From contig NZ_QKVM01000035.1 in NCBI RefSeq assembly GCF_003231305.1, positions 1-64,000 of the forward strand: a stretch of 64,000 nt of DNA, given 5' to 3'. The translations under genes were made by a program, and so were the position numbers. Shown here piece by piece: positions 42,078 to 51,022 of this stretch (position 1 is the stretch's first letter; each line of letters begins with the position of its first letter). Below the pieces are notes generated by a model. The model was not told where the DNA came from and did no database searches. It saw only the letters and a list, made by a program, of their open reading frames with translations. This stretch comes from Pseudomonas sichuanensis (GTDB lineage Bacteria; Pseudomonadota; Gammaproteobacteria; Pseudomonadales; Pseudomonadaceae).

Positions 42078-43040
42078 TCAGGCGTTGCCCTGGATCACCT
42101 GGAAGTCGATGGCGTGGCCGTTCTTCTTGCTGAGGAATTCGATGCGATGTTCGTTGCCGTTACGGTCGATGACTTTCCACAGGCTCTGTTCTTCATTGAG
42201 CGCGTTGTAGTGGCGTGCATAGAAGCGTCGGTGGTAGCGGTGCAGCGTCATCTGCTGGGGACGATGGGTCAGGCGGCCCCGTGAACCGGGTACATCCAGG
42301 GAGAAGGCCTGACCCACACCATGGACGCTCACTTCGGCGTGCTGGCTGTAGTCGTTGGTCAGCTCGAAGGAAAACTGCGCATGGTCCCAGTTGTGGCGTT
42401 CGTAGAAGGCGTGGCCACCGGGTGTTGCCTGGGAGCGGCTTTCCACGATGAAGTTGTTGGGGTCGCTGAGGCCGAAGTAACCGACCTGGTGCTCGACTTC
42501 GTCATCCCAGTAACGCCCGGCGGGCTCCTTGTAGGCGATCGTGTCTTGCATCTTTAGCTCGAAGGCCGACTCGGGGATCCGTTGGGGCGAGATGGACTCG
42601 ATGATTACCGATGACTTGAACGGGGCGACGTTGGTTTCGAAATGGCTCTGCTCGTCCTTCCAGATCCCGGCATACAGGGTGCTCAGCGTGCCGCCGGGCA
42701 GTGTCGAGGTCACGTAGAAGCGGCGGCGGATGGTACGGGGCGAGGACTCCATCAAGGGGCTTGGTACAACGCCGGAGGCTGCATGATAGGCAAAGCGCGG
42801 GTCGCGCTCGTGGTGGGCTTGCAGCTCGGTATTAAGGATGTGGAATTGCCCCTCGTCATCGATCTGCAGCAGTTCTAGCGTGGCCAGGCTTTGTTCCGAA
42901 ATGGTCTGGCCATCGCGCGGCTCCAGGGTCACGGTGATTTCGACCTGCTGGCGACCGTTGGCGTAGACGCGGTTGGAGTTGGAGGTCACATCGACGCGGA
43001 ATCGACGAAGCCATTGATTGGCGGATTGCGTGTGGGCCAT
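42078..43040 (-). CDS. Protein of unknown function, Rhs-locus companion 2
   Basis: The 320-residue product is related to the larger protein encoded upstream. Both have the N-terminal block W-L-x-R-F, VY-x-N-x-RQQVE and DGQTIS (here residues about 9-46). They share a D-x-x-GN-x-H motif: here DRNGNEHRI at about 292-300. There is no signal peptide or membrane helix. ATG 43040 has AAGGAAAGG upstream. It lies 63 bases before the Rhs start, in the same orientation. I do not recognise the family; being an Rhs accessory, delivery or regulatory protein is inference from position. Confidence 0.7.
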   Translation of the reverse strand: MAHTQSANQWLRRFRVDVTSNSNRVYANGRQQVEITVTLEPRDGQTISEQSLATLELLQIDDEGQFHILNTELQAHHERDPRFAYHAASGVVPSPLMESSPRTIRRRFYVTSTLPGGTLSTLYAGIWKDEQSHFETNVAPFKSSVIIESISPQRIPESAFELKMQDTIAYKEPAGRYWDDEVEHQVGYFGLSDPNNFIVESRSQATPGGHAFYERHNWDHAQFSFELTNDYSQHAEVSVHGVGQAFSLDVPGSRGRLTHRPQQMTLHRYHRRFYARHYNALNEEQSLWKVIDRNGNEHRIEFLSKKNGHAIDFQVIQGNA

Positions 43041-43232
43041 GAGCCTTTCCTTTGTGGGAGAAGAGGGCTCATTTAAGTGGGAGAAGGGGCGCGGCGAGCG
43101 GTATTTATATATCGCTCGGGCGCCGCTGTCAGACCTGATCAATATTTTCTAGTGAGCTTAATTGGACTGCCCGGTATGTAAAATTCCGTGACCAATGGTA
43201 AGGGCGGTGATGTACATTGACTGATCGTTGAT

Positions 43233-45254
43233 TTAGTCGGACTGGCTAATATTCACATAGGGCACATTTACCCACATTAGTTTATTTCCAAATGTTCCGG
43301 TCTCGTTCGCGACCCATAGCTTATGCCCGTTACCATTTTGATCGTAATAGGCTATCTGAAAGCCAAGATCTTTCTTGGGGGGGCCGATTAGAGGGCCTAT
43401 CCTGAAGCGTGAGCCGTACGCATGGCCGGGTACATCATTTATTGTCGCAAAATAAAAAAAGGAAAGGCTTACTCTAACCTCGCGGGGGCGGTCAAGTTTG
43501 TAATGTAGTTGCTCGTACTGTATGTCATCTGTGGTGTTTTGATAGTGCAGGTTGTCGCCGCCCGACGAGTAGCGGAGCTGGTATTGGCTGTCATGGACCC
43601 AAAGATGATAAACGTCGACATCTGTATTGCTGCTGTTTGAGTAGTTTTTGTAGCCATATCTGAAATGTTGTGGGCCTAGATCGTAGTTCCGAGGGTGAGG
43701 CACGATAGTGGCTGAGCTGTTGGACTTGCCCGCGACCGTAACACCGCCGACCGGCAGGTCTTTCTGATAGGTGTGGTAAGTAACACCGCCGAGCACGAGG
43801 CGCGCAGCAACCTGCAAGTTCGTGGTGGTGTTGGTCGTCAACCAGAAGCGTATGGCCTGATCATTCTGGCTGGGTGCCAAACTGTTCTGCGTCGGTGTGC
43901 CAGGATAAAAGTCGAACAGGTCATAGGGCGAGCGACGTGTGGCAGCGATATACGTGGTATAGCCGCTGCCGAGCGCTGCACCTGTATCGTAACGCAGCAA
44001 CTGAATGCTGTTCAGTTCAGCAGCCGTCAGTTGGACAGGCTGCTGTTTTTCGTCGAGCGCTCGGATCACGATATCGATGTAGGTGGATTGGTACGTGTTG
44101 TTGTAGAGCGGGCAGCTTGTATTGTTGTTCGCCGAACCGATCCCTTTCACCTGAAAGAACGCAATATTGGCGACACGTAACGGTGTGGTCTGTTCGTCCA
44201 GGGCGCTTGTGTTGACCACCGTGAGCTTGGTGCGACGAGCCAACGGGTCCGTCTGCGTAGGGTCGAAGGCAATGGACAAGCGATGACGGTTGCCATGCCG
44301 ATCGTAGGCGGAGAGTCGGCAAGGGCCCTGGCGATCGGTGCCTGCGGTGTAGTAAGGGATCTGGTTGTCACCTTGCAGTAGCACGACGACGGCGCTGGTG
44401 TTGTCAGTTCTGACCTCTTTGACCTGACGCACAGGGAAGTAGGCACCCAGACGGATGCCGGTGTCGTAGTGCACCGTCTTGTTACCAGGCAACGCGATGC
44501 CGACGTGTGATGCGAAGGTCTGGTCCGGCTGATGATCCTGCCAGCGGATCATGCCTTTGGTATCCCCTGTCTCGAATACCGCGTAGGAAAAGGGCACGTT
44601 ATTGGGGGTCAAACGGTGCTCGTGAATAAAGCGTGAACCGCCGACGGTGTCGCCTTCATCTCGGGTTTGTGCCCATTGGTAGTCTTGAGGGAAAACGTAA
44701 CTTGGAGCCGGATGGGCGTAGAGGTCAATGGAACTTTCATAGATATCGTCAGAGTAATAGTCTTCGCCCTTTCCGCCACCTTCGGCATCTCGGGTGATGG
44801 CCACTCGCAGGGTCACTTTGCTGCCAGCCGGCGCTCGACTATGAATATAAAGCTGCTTGAAGCGGCTGTTGTTGTCATTTAGCCAGTAGGATACGTCATC
44901 CCCACGGATCAATACCATTGCGTCGAGTTCCGCAGGTATCGGCGGTTCGGGGAGCGCGGGTGGCGTCAAGCTGGGGAAGTAGTCGAATCGTTCGTCGTGT
45001 TGGTTGCTATAGAACCAGGGCGCAGAGGCATGATTCTCCGGAAGGGGGTCGTAAATACCGATGACCTTCTGGCTGACAATGCGCAATGAAGCATATTCTG
45101 TTTCGGAGATGGTCTGCCCATCTTGTGGTTTCGCCAGGATGACGACTTCCACTTGTTGGCGGCTGTTGTTGTAAACGGAGGTGCTGGCGGATGAAAGAAC
45201 AATTTCAAATCTGCTGAGCCAGTCACTGATCGTGCGTTTCCGTTTAGTTGTCAT
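43233..45254 (-). CDS. Protein of unknown function, Rhs-locus companion 1
   Basis: The 673-residue product is the first gene of the Rhs locus. Its N-terminus matches companion 2 (WLSRFEIVLSSASTSVYNNS, RQQVEVV, DGQTIS). It has two D-x-x-GN-x-H modules, DRHGNRHRL at about 317-325 and DQNGNGHKL at about 637-645, suggesting it contains two copies of the smaller protein's C-terminal module. The composition is rich in Tyr, Asn, Thr and Asp. GC is lower than in neighbouring core genes. No signal peptide is visible. The family is not recognised. Beta-rich repeated modules are suggested by the strand-turn pattern only. Confidence 0.7.
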   Translation of the reverse strand: MTTKRKRTISDWLSRFEIVLSSASTSVYNNSRQQVEVVILAKPQDGQTISETEYASLRIVSQKVIGIYDPLPENHASAPWFYSNQHDERFDYFPSLTPPALPEPPIPAELDAMVLIRGDDVSYWLNDNNSRFKQLYIHSRAPAGSKVTLRVAITRDAEGGGKGEDYYSDDIYESSIDLYAHPAPSYVFPQDYQWAQTRDEGDTVGGSRFIHEHRLTPNNVPFSYAVFETGDTKGMIRWQDHQPDQTFASHVGIALPGNKTVHYDTGIRLGAYFPVRQVKEVRTDNTSAVVVLLQGDNQIPYYTAGTDRQGPCRLSAYDRHGNRHRLSIAFDPTQTDPLARRTKLTVVNTSALDEQTTPLRVANIAFFQVKGIGSANNNTSCPLYNNTYQSTYIDIVIRALDEKQQPVQLTAAELNSIQLLRYDTGAALGSGYTTYIAATRRSPYDLFDFYPGTPTQNSLAPSQNDQAIRFWLTTNTTTNLQVAARLVLGGVTYHTYQKDLPVGGVTVAGKSNSSATIVPHPRNYDLGPQHFRYGYKNYSNSSNTDVDVYHLWVHDSQYQLRYSSGGDNLHYQNTTDDIQYEQLHYKLDRPREVRVSLSFFYFATINDVPGHAYGSRFRIGPLIGPPKKDLGFQIAYYDQNGNGHKLWVANETGTFGNKLMWVNVPYVNISQSD

Positions 45255-45410
45255 GATGGCCTGACCTGACTGTTGACGTTCAGGTGGTATTCTATTCAGG
45301 CGGCGAGCGGTTGAAACCTGGCAAAAATATCAGGTAGCGAGGTCGGAAGTGCCCCGCTCGCAGGCGTCGAAAAAGGGCGCTAGTCAGAAACCAAATAATT
45401 AAATCGAATA

Positions 45411-45438
45411 AAAACGCCCGGCATTGGCCGGGCGTTTC
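45411..45438 (-). terminator. Rho-independent terminator of fumarase
   Basis: On the minus strand AAACGCCCGGCCAATGCCGG continues as GCGTTTTTATTC. The stem AAACGCCCGGC/GCCGGGCGTTT has a four-base loop and a U-rich tail, starting 19 bases after the fumarase stop codon. Confidence 0.9.
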
Positions 45439-45456
45439 ATATCGCGTGGGCGATGA

Positions 45457-46977
45457 TTACTTCACTTCAACCGCCAGGCTTTCGGCGATCTTGCTCTGCC
45501 ACAGCGCAGGGCCGGTGATGTGTACCGACTCACCCTTGCTGTCCACCGCAACGGTGACTGGCATGTCTTTCACTTCGAACTCGTAGATCGCTTCCATGCC
45601 CAGCTCGGCGAAGGCCAGGACCTTCGACTTGCGGATGGCCTGGGCCACCAGGTAGGCGGCGCCGCCGACGGCCATCAGGTACACGGCCTTGTTGTCCTTG
45701 ATCGCTTCGATGGCGGTCGGGCCACGTTCGGACTTGCCGATCATGCCCAAGAGGCCGGTCTGCTCGAGGATCTGGCGGGTGAACTTGTCCATGCGGGTGG
45801 CGGTGGTCGGGCCGGCAGGGCCTACCACTTCGTCACCGACCGGGTCGACCGGGCCGACGTAATAAATGAAGCGGCCTTTGAGGTCGACCGGCAGCTCTTC
45901 GCCGCGGTTGAGCATCTCGACCATGCGCTTGTGCGCGGCGTCGCGGCCGGTGAGCATCTTGCCGTTGAGCAGGATGGTCTCGCCTGGCTGCCAGCTGGCG
46001 ACTTCTTCCGGGGTGATCTCGTCGAGGTTGACGCGACGGGCGCTTGGGCCGGCTTCCCAGACGATTTCCGGGTAGGCGTCCAGCGACGGCGCTTCCAGTT
46101 CGGCAGGGCCGGAGCCGTCGAGCACGAAGTGGGCGTGACGGGTAGCGGCGCAGTTGGGGATCATGCACACCGGCAGGGAGGCGGCGTGGGTCGGGTAGTC
46201 CATGATCTTGACGTCGAGCACGGTGGTCAGGCCGCCCAGGCCCTGGGCGCCGATGCCCAGCTGGTTGACCTTGTCGAACAGCTCCAGGCGGATCTCTTCG
46301 ATGCGATTCTGCGGGCCACGGGCCTTGAGCTCATGAATGTCGATGGACTCCATCAACACTTCCTTGGCCATTACCGCGGCTTTCTCGGCGGTACCGCCGA
46401 TGCCGATGCCCAGCATGCCTGGCGGGCACCAGCCGGCGCCCATGGTCGGGACGGTCTTGAGCACCCAGTCGACGATCGAGTCGGACGGGTTGAGCATGGC
46501 CATCTTCGACTTGTTTTCCGAGCCGCCGCCCTTGGCTGCGACATCGACCTCTACCTTGTCGCCGGGGACGATGGAGTAGTGGATGACGGCCGGGGTGTTG
46601 TCCTTGGTGTTCTTGCGGGCCCCGGCCGGGTCGGCCAGGATCGAGGCGCGCAGGACGTTCTCGGGCAGGTTGTAGGCGCGGCGCACACCTTCGTTGATCA
46701 TGTCGTCGACGCTCAGGGTAGCGTCCCAGCGTACGTCCATGCCCACGCGCACGAACACGGTGACGATACCGGTGTCCTGGCAGATCGGGCGGTGGCCGGT
46801 GGCGCACATGCGCGAGTTGATCAGGATCTGGGCGATCGAGTCACGCGCGGCGGGCGACTCTTCACGCAGGTAGGCCTCGTGCATCGCCTGGATGAAGTCG
46901 ACGGGGTGGTAGTACGAGATGAATTGCAGGGCGTCGGCAACGCTCTGAATCAGGTCGTCTTGCTTGATCACGGTCAT
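45457..46977 (-). CDS. fumA: Fumarate hydratase, class I (iron-sulfur type)
   Basis: The 506-residue single-chain enzyme has the class I alpha and beta domains. The cysteines that hold the 4Fe-4S cluster include those in RPICQDTGI, GAGWCPPGMLG and the PVCMIPNCAATRH region. It interconverts fumarate and malate in the TCA cycle. ATG 46977 has GAGGAGC eight bases upstream. The single-gene unit is followed by a strong terminator. Class I enzymes are oxygen-sensitive and often complemented by FumC elsewhere in the genome. Confidence 0.95.
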   Translation of the reverse strand: MTVIKQDDLIQSVADALQFISYYHPVDFIQAMHEAYLREESPAARDSIAQILINSRMCATGHRPICQDTGIVTVFVRVGMDVRWDATLSVDDMINEGVRRAYNLPENVLRASILADPAGARKNTKDNTPAVIHYSIVPGDKVEVDVAAKGGGSENKSKMAMLNPSDSIVDWVLKTVPTMGAGWCPPGMLGIGIGGTAEKAAVMAKEVLMESIDIHELKARGPQNRIEEIRLELFDKVNQLGIGAQGLGGLTTVLDVKIMDYPTHAASLPVCMIPNCAATRHAHFVLDGSGPAELEAPSLDAYPEIVWEAGPSARRVNLDEITPEEVASWQPGETILLNGKMLTGRDAAHKRMVEMLNRGEELPVDLKGRFIYYVGPVDPVGDEVVGPAGPTTATRMDKFTRQILEQTGLLGMIGKSERGPTAIEAIKDNKAVYLMAVGGAAYLVAQAIRKSKVLAFAELGMEAIYEFEVKDMPVTVAVDSKGESVHITGPALWQSKIAESLAVEVK

Positions 46978-47245
46978 GCAGCGCGCTCCTCTTAAAGACG
47001 GGAACATTCAAATAGGCACACCGACAACGCACACCGGTATGTCGGCAGTGCCTGGCAAGGCTCCGGCTGGTCGGGCCGGGGCAAAAAGGCGCGGCAGTAT
47101 ACCGCGCCCCGCCGCGGGAAACACCTGCGGGTGGTCTGGACCTTGGTCGGCTGCGGGGCGGGCATCGTTTTTGCTGATGACGTGGGTAGTGTGATGCTGT
47201 TCAATGGTTTAACGGGTGTCATCGACTGGGGCTGCTGCGCAGCCC

Positions 47246-47327
47246 TTCGCGGGTGAACCCGCTCCCGCAGGTACGGCGCAAAGTTCAAGGCATGCGCAAA
47301 TCCTGTGGGAGCGGGTTCACCCGCGAA
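47246..47327. repeat. REP-like inverted pair
   Basis: TTCGCGGGTGAACCCGCTCC, followed by CGCAG, lies at 47246-47270. GTGGGAGCGGGTTCACCCGC, followed by GAA, lies at 47305-47327. This sub-type has GTTCACCC in place of CTTGCCCC. The flanking GGGGCTGCTGCGCAGCCC at about 47229-47245 is a further hairpin. Confidence 0.8.
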
Positions 47328-47384
47328 GGGCCGCCAAGCGGCCCCATTGCTTGATCATCAGGCGAGTATTTGGAGATGAATGAC

Positions 47385-48305
47385 ATGGCCGAACTGACTG
47401 TGGATGAGCGCCGATGGGCGGTGCCTTTGGGCAGCAATCTTCTGGATGCGCTCAACGACGCCGGTTGCGCCGTGCCCTACAGCTGCCGCGCCGGCAGTTG
47501 CCACGCCTGCCTGGTGCGCTGCCTGGACGGCCTGCCCGTCGATGCCAAACCCGAGGCACTGAGCGCCGACAAGCGCGACGAGGGCTGGCGACTGGCCTGC
47601 CAGTGCACGGTGGCCGGTGACCTGCGGGTGGCGGTGTTCGACCCGCAGCGTGATGGCTTGCCGGCCAGGGTCAGCGGCCTGGACTGGTTCGGCGATGTGC
47701 TGCGCCTGCGGCTCGAACCGCAAAGGCCGCTGCGCTACCGGGCCGGGCAACATCTGGTTCTGTGGTGTGGCGATGTCGCCCGTCCCTATTCGCTGGCGAG
47801 CTTGCCGGGTGAGGACGATTGCCTGGAGTTTCATATCGATTGCAGCCGCCCCGGTGCTTTCTGCGACCGGGCCCGGCAGTTGAGCGCGGGTGATGAAGTC
47901 AGGCTCGGTGAGCTGCGCGGCGGCGCCCTGCATTACGACCCGGACTGGCAGGCGCGGCCGCTGTGGTTGTTGGCAGCGGGCACCGGGTTGGCGCCATTGT
48001 GGGGCATCTTGCGCGAGGCGTTGCGCCAGGGGCATCGGGGGGAGATCAAGGTGCTGCATGTGGCACACACCGCTGAGGGGCACTATCTGGCGCAGTCGTT
48101 ACAGGCGCTGGATGGCGTGACGGTCGAATTGCTGTTGGCGGCGCAGTTGGATGAAGCTTTGGCTGGGTTGAAGCTGATGTCGCGTCAGACCATGGCGCTG
48201 GCGTGCGGGTCGCCGGCGAGTGTGGAGCGGTTCGCCCGGCGGCTGTTCATTGCCGGGGTGCCGCGCAATCAGGTGTTTGCGGACGTATTTACCGAGCATG
48301 TTTGA
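47385..48305 (+). CDS. 2Fe-2S ferredoxin-type oxidoreductase with FAD/NAD domain
   Basis: The 306-residue protein has an N-terminal plant-type ferredoxin domain (YSCRAGSCHACLVRC, later RLACQC). A flavin-binding domain (RPYSLASLPGED) and a nucleotide-binding domain (LLAAGTGLAPLWGIL) follow. This single-chain ferredoxin reductase layout serves as an electron donor for oxygenases or similar enzymes. ATG 47385 has GGAG nine bases upstream and is preferred over the in-frame TTG 47370 and ATG 47376. No oxygenase partner is adjacent. Confidence 0.88.
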   Translation: MAELTVDERRWAVPLGSNLLDALNDAGCAVPYSCRAGSCHACLVRCLDGLPVDAKPEALSADKRDEGWRLACQCTVAGDLRVAVFDPQRDGLPARVSGLDWFGDVLRLRLEPQRPLRYRAGQHLVLWCGDVARPYSLASLPGEDDCLEFHIDCSRPGAFCDRARQLSAGDEVRLGELRGGALHYDPDWQARPLWLLAAGTGLAPLWGILREALRQGHRGEIKVLHVAHTAEGHYLAQSLQALDGVTVELLLAAQLDEALAGLKLMSRQTMALACGSPASVERFARRLFIAGVPRNQVFADVFTEHV

Positions 48306-48317
48306 GGGTTGAAAAGC

Positions 48318-48380
48318 ATCGCGGGGCAAGCCCGCTCCCACGCCAATGTCGGCGCTGTGGGAGCGGGCTTGCCCCGCGAT
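48318..48380. repeat. Inverted pair of REP elements between convergent genes
   Basis: ATCGCGGGGCAAGCCCGCTC, followed by CCAC, lies at 48318-48341 and its exact inverse at 48357-48380, with only 15 bases between. It fills the gap between the ferredoxin reductase and pykA stop codons and can fold into one long hairpin, probably acting in termination for both. Confidence 0.88.
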
Positions 48381-48396
48381 AGGTACCGCGTGCGGA

Positions 48397-49851
48397 TCAG
48401 CCGACCAGCGGATCACCGACATGCAGGATCTTCATGCCGTTGGTGCCACCGATGGTGTGGTAGCTATCGCCCTTGGTGAGGATGACCCAGTCACCTTGCT
48501 CGACCAGACCACGCTTGAGCAACTCGTCGACCGCCGCCTGGCTGACCTTGTCGGCCGGCAGCGAAGCCGGGTCGAAGGCGATCGGGTAGACGCCACGGAA
48601 CATGTTGGCGCGTGCCTGGGTGGCACGGTGCGGCGACAGCGCGAAGATCGGCACATGCGAACGCAGGCGCGACATGATCAGCGGGGTGTAGCCACTTTCG
48701 GTGAGGGCGATGATCGCCTTGACGCCGGGGAAGTGGTTGGCGGTGTACATCGCCGCGAGGGCGATGGACTCGTCGCAGCGCTCGAAGGTGGTGTGCAGGC
48801 GGTGGCTGGACTTCTGGCTGGTCGGATGCTTTTCGGCGCCCGAGCAGATACGGGCCATGGCCTGGACGGCTTCGATCGGGTAGCTGCCAGCGGCGCTTTC
48901 GGCCGACAGCATCACCGCGTCGGTGTTGTCCAGCACGGCGTTGGCCACGTCGGACACTTCGGCGCGGGTTGGCATCGGGTTCTGGATCATCGACTCCATC
49001 ATCTGGGTCGCGACGATCACCGCCTTGTTGTTGCGGCGAGCGTGCTGGATGATCTTCTTCTGGATGGCGATCAGCTCGGCGTCGCCGATTTCCACGCCCA
49101 GGTCGCCACGCGCAACCATCACTGCGTCGGAGGCGAGGATCAGTTGGTCGAGGGTCTCGTCGTCGGCCACCGCTTCGGCGCGTTCGATCTTGGCCACCAG
49201 CCAGGCGCTGCCGCCGGCTTCGTCACGCAGCTTGCGGGCGTATTCCATGTCGCTGGCGTCACGCGGGAAGGAGACGGCCAGGTAGTCCAGGTCCATTTCC
49301 GCGGCCAGCTTGATGTCGGCTTTGTCTTTTTCGGTCAGGGCTGGCGCGGTCAGGCCGCCACCCTTGCGGTTGATGCCTTTGTGGTCGGACAGCGGGCCAC
49401 CGATGATCACCACGCAATGCAGGGCATCGCTCGTGGCGGTCTCGACGCGCATGACCACGCGGCCGTCGTCGAGCAGCAGTTCGTCACCGACGCCGCAATC
49501 CTTGACCAGGTCGGGGTAATCGATGCCGACGATGTCCTGGTTGCCTTCGGTGAGCGGGTGGGCGGTGGAGAAGGTGAACTTGTCACCGACTTTCAGTTCG
49601 ATGCGCTTGTTGCTGAATTTGGCGATGCGGATCTTCGGACCCTGCAGGTCGCCCAGCAGCGCGACGTGGCGGCCGTTCTTGGCGGCGATGTCGCGGATCA
49701 GGCGGGCGCGGGCCTTGTGCTCGTCCGGGGTGCCGTGGGAGAAGTTCAGGCGTGCCACGTCCAGGCCGGCGAGGATCAGTTGTTCGATCACTTCCGGCGA
49801 GTTGCTGGCGGGGCCAAGGGTGGCGACGATTTTGGTACGACGGATGGTCAT
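48397..49851 (-). CDS. pykA: Pyruvate kinase
   Basis: The 484-residue enzyme is complete. It has RRTKIVATLGPAS at the start, LDVARLNFSHGTPDEH, GDLQGPKIRI, the active-site KIERAEAV and MVARGDLGVEI motifs, and AVMLSAESAAGSYP. It converts phosphoenolpyruvate and ADP to pyruvate and ATP. Its similarity is to the PykA type. The single gene is convergent with the ferredoxin reductase gene across a REP pair. Confidence 0.96.
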   Translation of the reverse strand: MTIRRTKIVATLGPASNSPEVIEQLILAGLDVARLNFSHGTPDEHKARARLIRDIAAKNGRHVALLGDLQGPKIRIAKFSNKRIELKVGDKFTFSTAHPLTEGNQDIVGIDYPDLVKDCGVGDELLLDDGRVVMRVETATSDALHCVVIIGGPLSDHKGINRKGGGLTAPALTEKDKADIKLAAEMDLDYLAVSFPRDASDMEYARKLRDEAGGSAWLVAKIERAEAVADDETLDQLILASDAVMVARGDLGVEIGDAELIAIQKKIIQHARRNNKAVIVATQMMESMIQNPMPTRAEVSDVANAVLDNTDAVMLSAESAAGSYPIEAVQAMARICSGAEKHPTSQKSSHRLHTTFERCDESIALAAMYTANHFPGVKAIIALTESGYTPLIMSRLRSHVPIFALSPHRATQARANMFRGVYPIAFDPASLPADKVSQAAVDELLKRGLVEQGDWVILTKGDSYHTIGGTNGMKILHVGDPLVG

Positions 49852-49964
49852 GCACAGACTCCTATAGTGAAGCGCAGCGAGAGGCTACTCCTCAATTGAG
49901 CTGTAGTCATTGTTCCGTTGCACTACCGGGAGGCAGAATCAACGGTCGCTTGCACGCTTGGAGC

Positions 49965-49994
49965 CGCAAGCTACAAGCGGCAGGCTACAAGCAG
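49965..49994. repeat. Short tandem repeat of the GCAAGCTACAAGC type
   Basis: GCAAGCTACAAGCGG at 49966-49980 is followed at once by CAGGCTACAAGCAG. This small repeat of related 14-15-base units lies between the pykA promoter region and the lipoprotein gene. Similar motifs are scattered in Pseudomonas intergenic DNA. The function is unknown. Confidence 0.4.
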
Positions 49995-50092
49995 ATGGAT
50001 GAGCGGCTGATTCATGCATTTCGCCACTTGTAACTTGATGCTGGAGAATTTCACACAGGCGCCGATACACTTGGCATCCAAGGAGAGTTCCC

Positions 50093-50476
50093 ATGCGCAC
50101 CCTGATCGTTTTGACCATGGCGGCCAGTGTCGTCGGCTGCACCCGCTGGTCCATGGACCACCATTTGAACAATGCCTACCGCGCCTATGACCGTGGCGAC
50201 TGCTCGCGGGTCATGCTGGAGCTGTCACAGGTCGACCGCACCAGCCGCGCCCGGCCGTTCATCCATCCGGAAGTGTCGATGCTGCGTGGCCAGTGCCTGG
50301 AGCGGCAGAAACTTTACGTGGATGCAGCGCAGACCTATCAGTACCTGATCCAGCAGTACCCGCGCAATGAGTACGCCTATCGCGCCCAGGCCCGTCTGCA
50401 GACCCTGGAGAAGCTGGGCTATCTGCGGGGTGAAGCGGCAGTGGCCAGCCCGGTAAAAGGTACACCTTGGCGTTAA
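50093..50476 (+). CDS. TPR-type lipoprotein
   Basis: The 127-residue product has a lipoprotein signal (LIVLTMAASVVGC, lipid Cys at residue 16). A tetratricopeptide-like helical domain follows (LNNAYRAYDRGDCSRVMLELSQ, LERQKLYVDAAQTYQYLIQQYPRNEYAYRAQARL). AAGGAG lies before ATG 50093. It is probably an outer-membrane-anchored periplasmic scaffold. The specific partner is unknown. Confidence 0.85.
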   Translation: MRTLIVLTMAASVVGCTRWSMDHHLNNAYRAYDRGDCSRVMLELSQVDRTSRARPFIHPEVSMLRGQCLERQKLYVDAAQTYQYLIQQYPRNEYAYRAQARLQTLEKLGYLRGEAAVASPVKGTPWR

Positions 50477-50600
50477 TCCCAAGGTGTCGCCGATTTCATG
50501 GTAATGGCCCATCGGGCTGGGCTAATCTGTTAAACAAGTTGTAACGATCACTGCCAGTACCTTGTCTTCCTGGCTCCGGGTACAGGAATACACAGCCGCC

Positions 50601-50960
50601 ATGTTTATCGAACGTCATATACAACGCCACCAACTGTCCTGCGTACTCAAGGTCTACAACCGCTTTACCGACCAGCAGATCGGTTACCTGGGCAATGCCT
50701 CCGAGGACGGCCTGATGCTGATCAGTCAATTGCCGGTGTTGGTGGGGCCAGACTTCGAGCTGCAACTGCGCGTGCCGCAGGCCGGCGGCGGGCAGCAACT
50801 GATCAACCTCACCGCCAGTTGCCTGTGGTGCCGCGAAGACGAGACGCCGGGGCATTACGATGCCGGCTTCATGCTGCTGCAGGCACCCCAGGAATACGAC
50901 GATTTCGTGCGCTCGCTGCGCGACTACTTCAGTTTTCGACCGCTCAACGCCTCTGCCTGA
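50601..50960 (+). CDS. PilZ-domain protein
   Basis: The 119-residue product is a short PilZ-like protein (MFIERHIQRHQLSCVLKVYN, QIGYLGNASEDGLMLIS, FMLLQAPQEYDDF). The D/N-x-S-x-x-G part of the c-di-GMP motif is represented by NASEDG. The RxxxR part is represented at best by the ERHIQRH arginines, so c-di-GMP binding is plausible but not certain. ATG 50601 begins the domain. Confidence 0.75.
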   Translation: MFIERHIQRHQLSCVLKVYNRFTDQQIGYLGNASEDGLMLISQLPVLVGPDFELQLRVPQAGGGQQLINLTASCLWCREDETPGHYDAGFMLLQAPQEYDDFVRSLRDYFSFRPLNASA

Positions 50961-51022
50961 ACGCTGGCCCTGGCGCCACTACGCCCGCTAGACTCTGGTC
51001 GACCTTGTTACAGGAAGACCCC

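Noticed and set aside
45520..46995. 491-residue plus-strand frame over fumarase
   Set aside because: Antisense shadow of a clearly identified enzyme gene, with atypical composition and no domain.
48346..49899. 517-residue plus-strand frame over pyruvate kinase
   Set aside because: Antisense shadow of pykA; begins inside a REP element.
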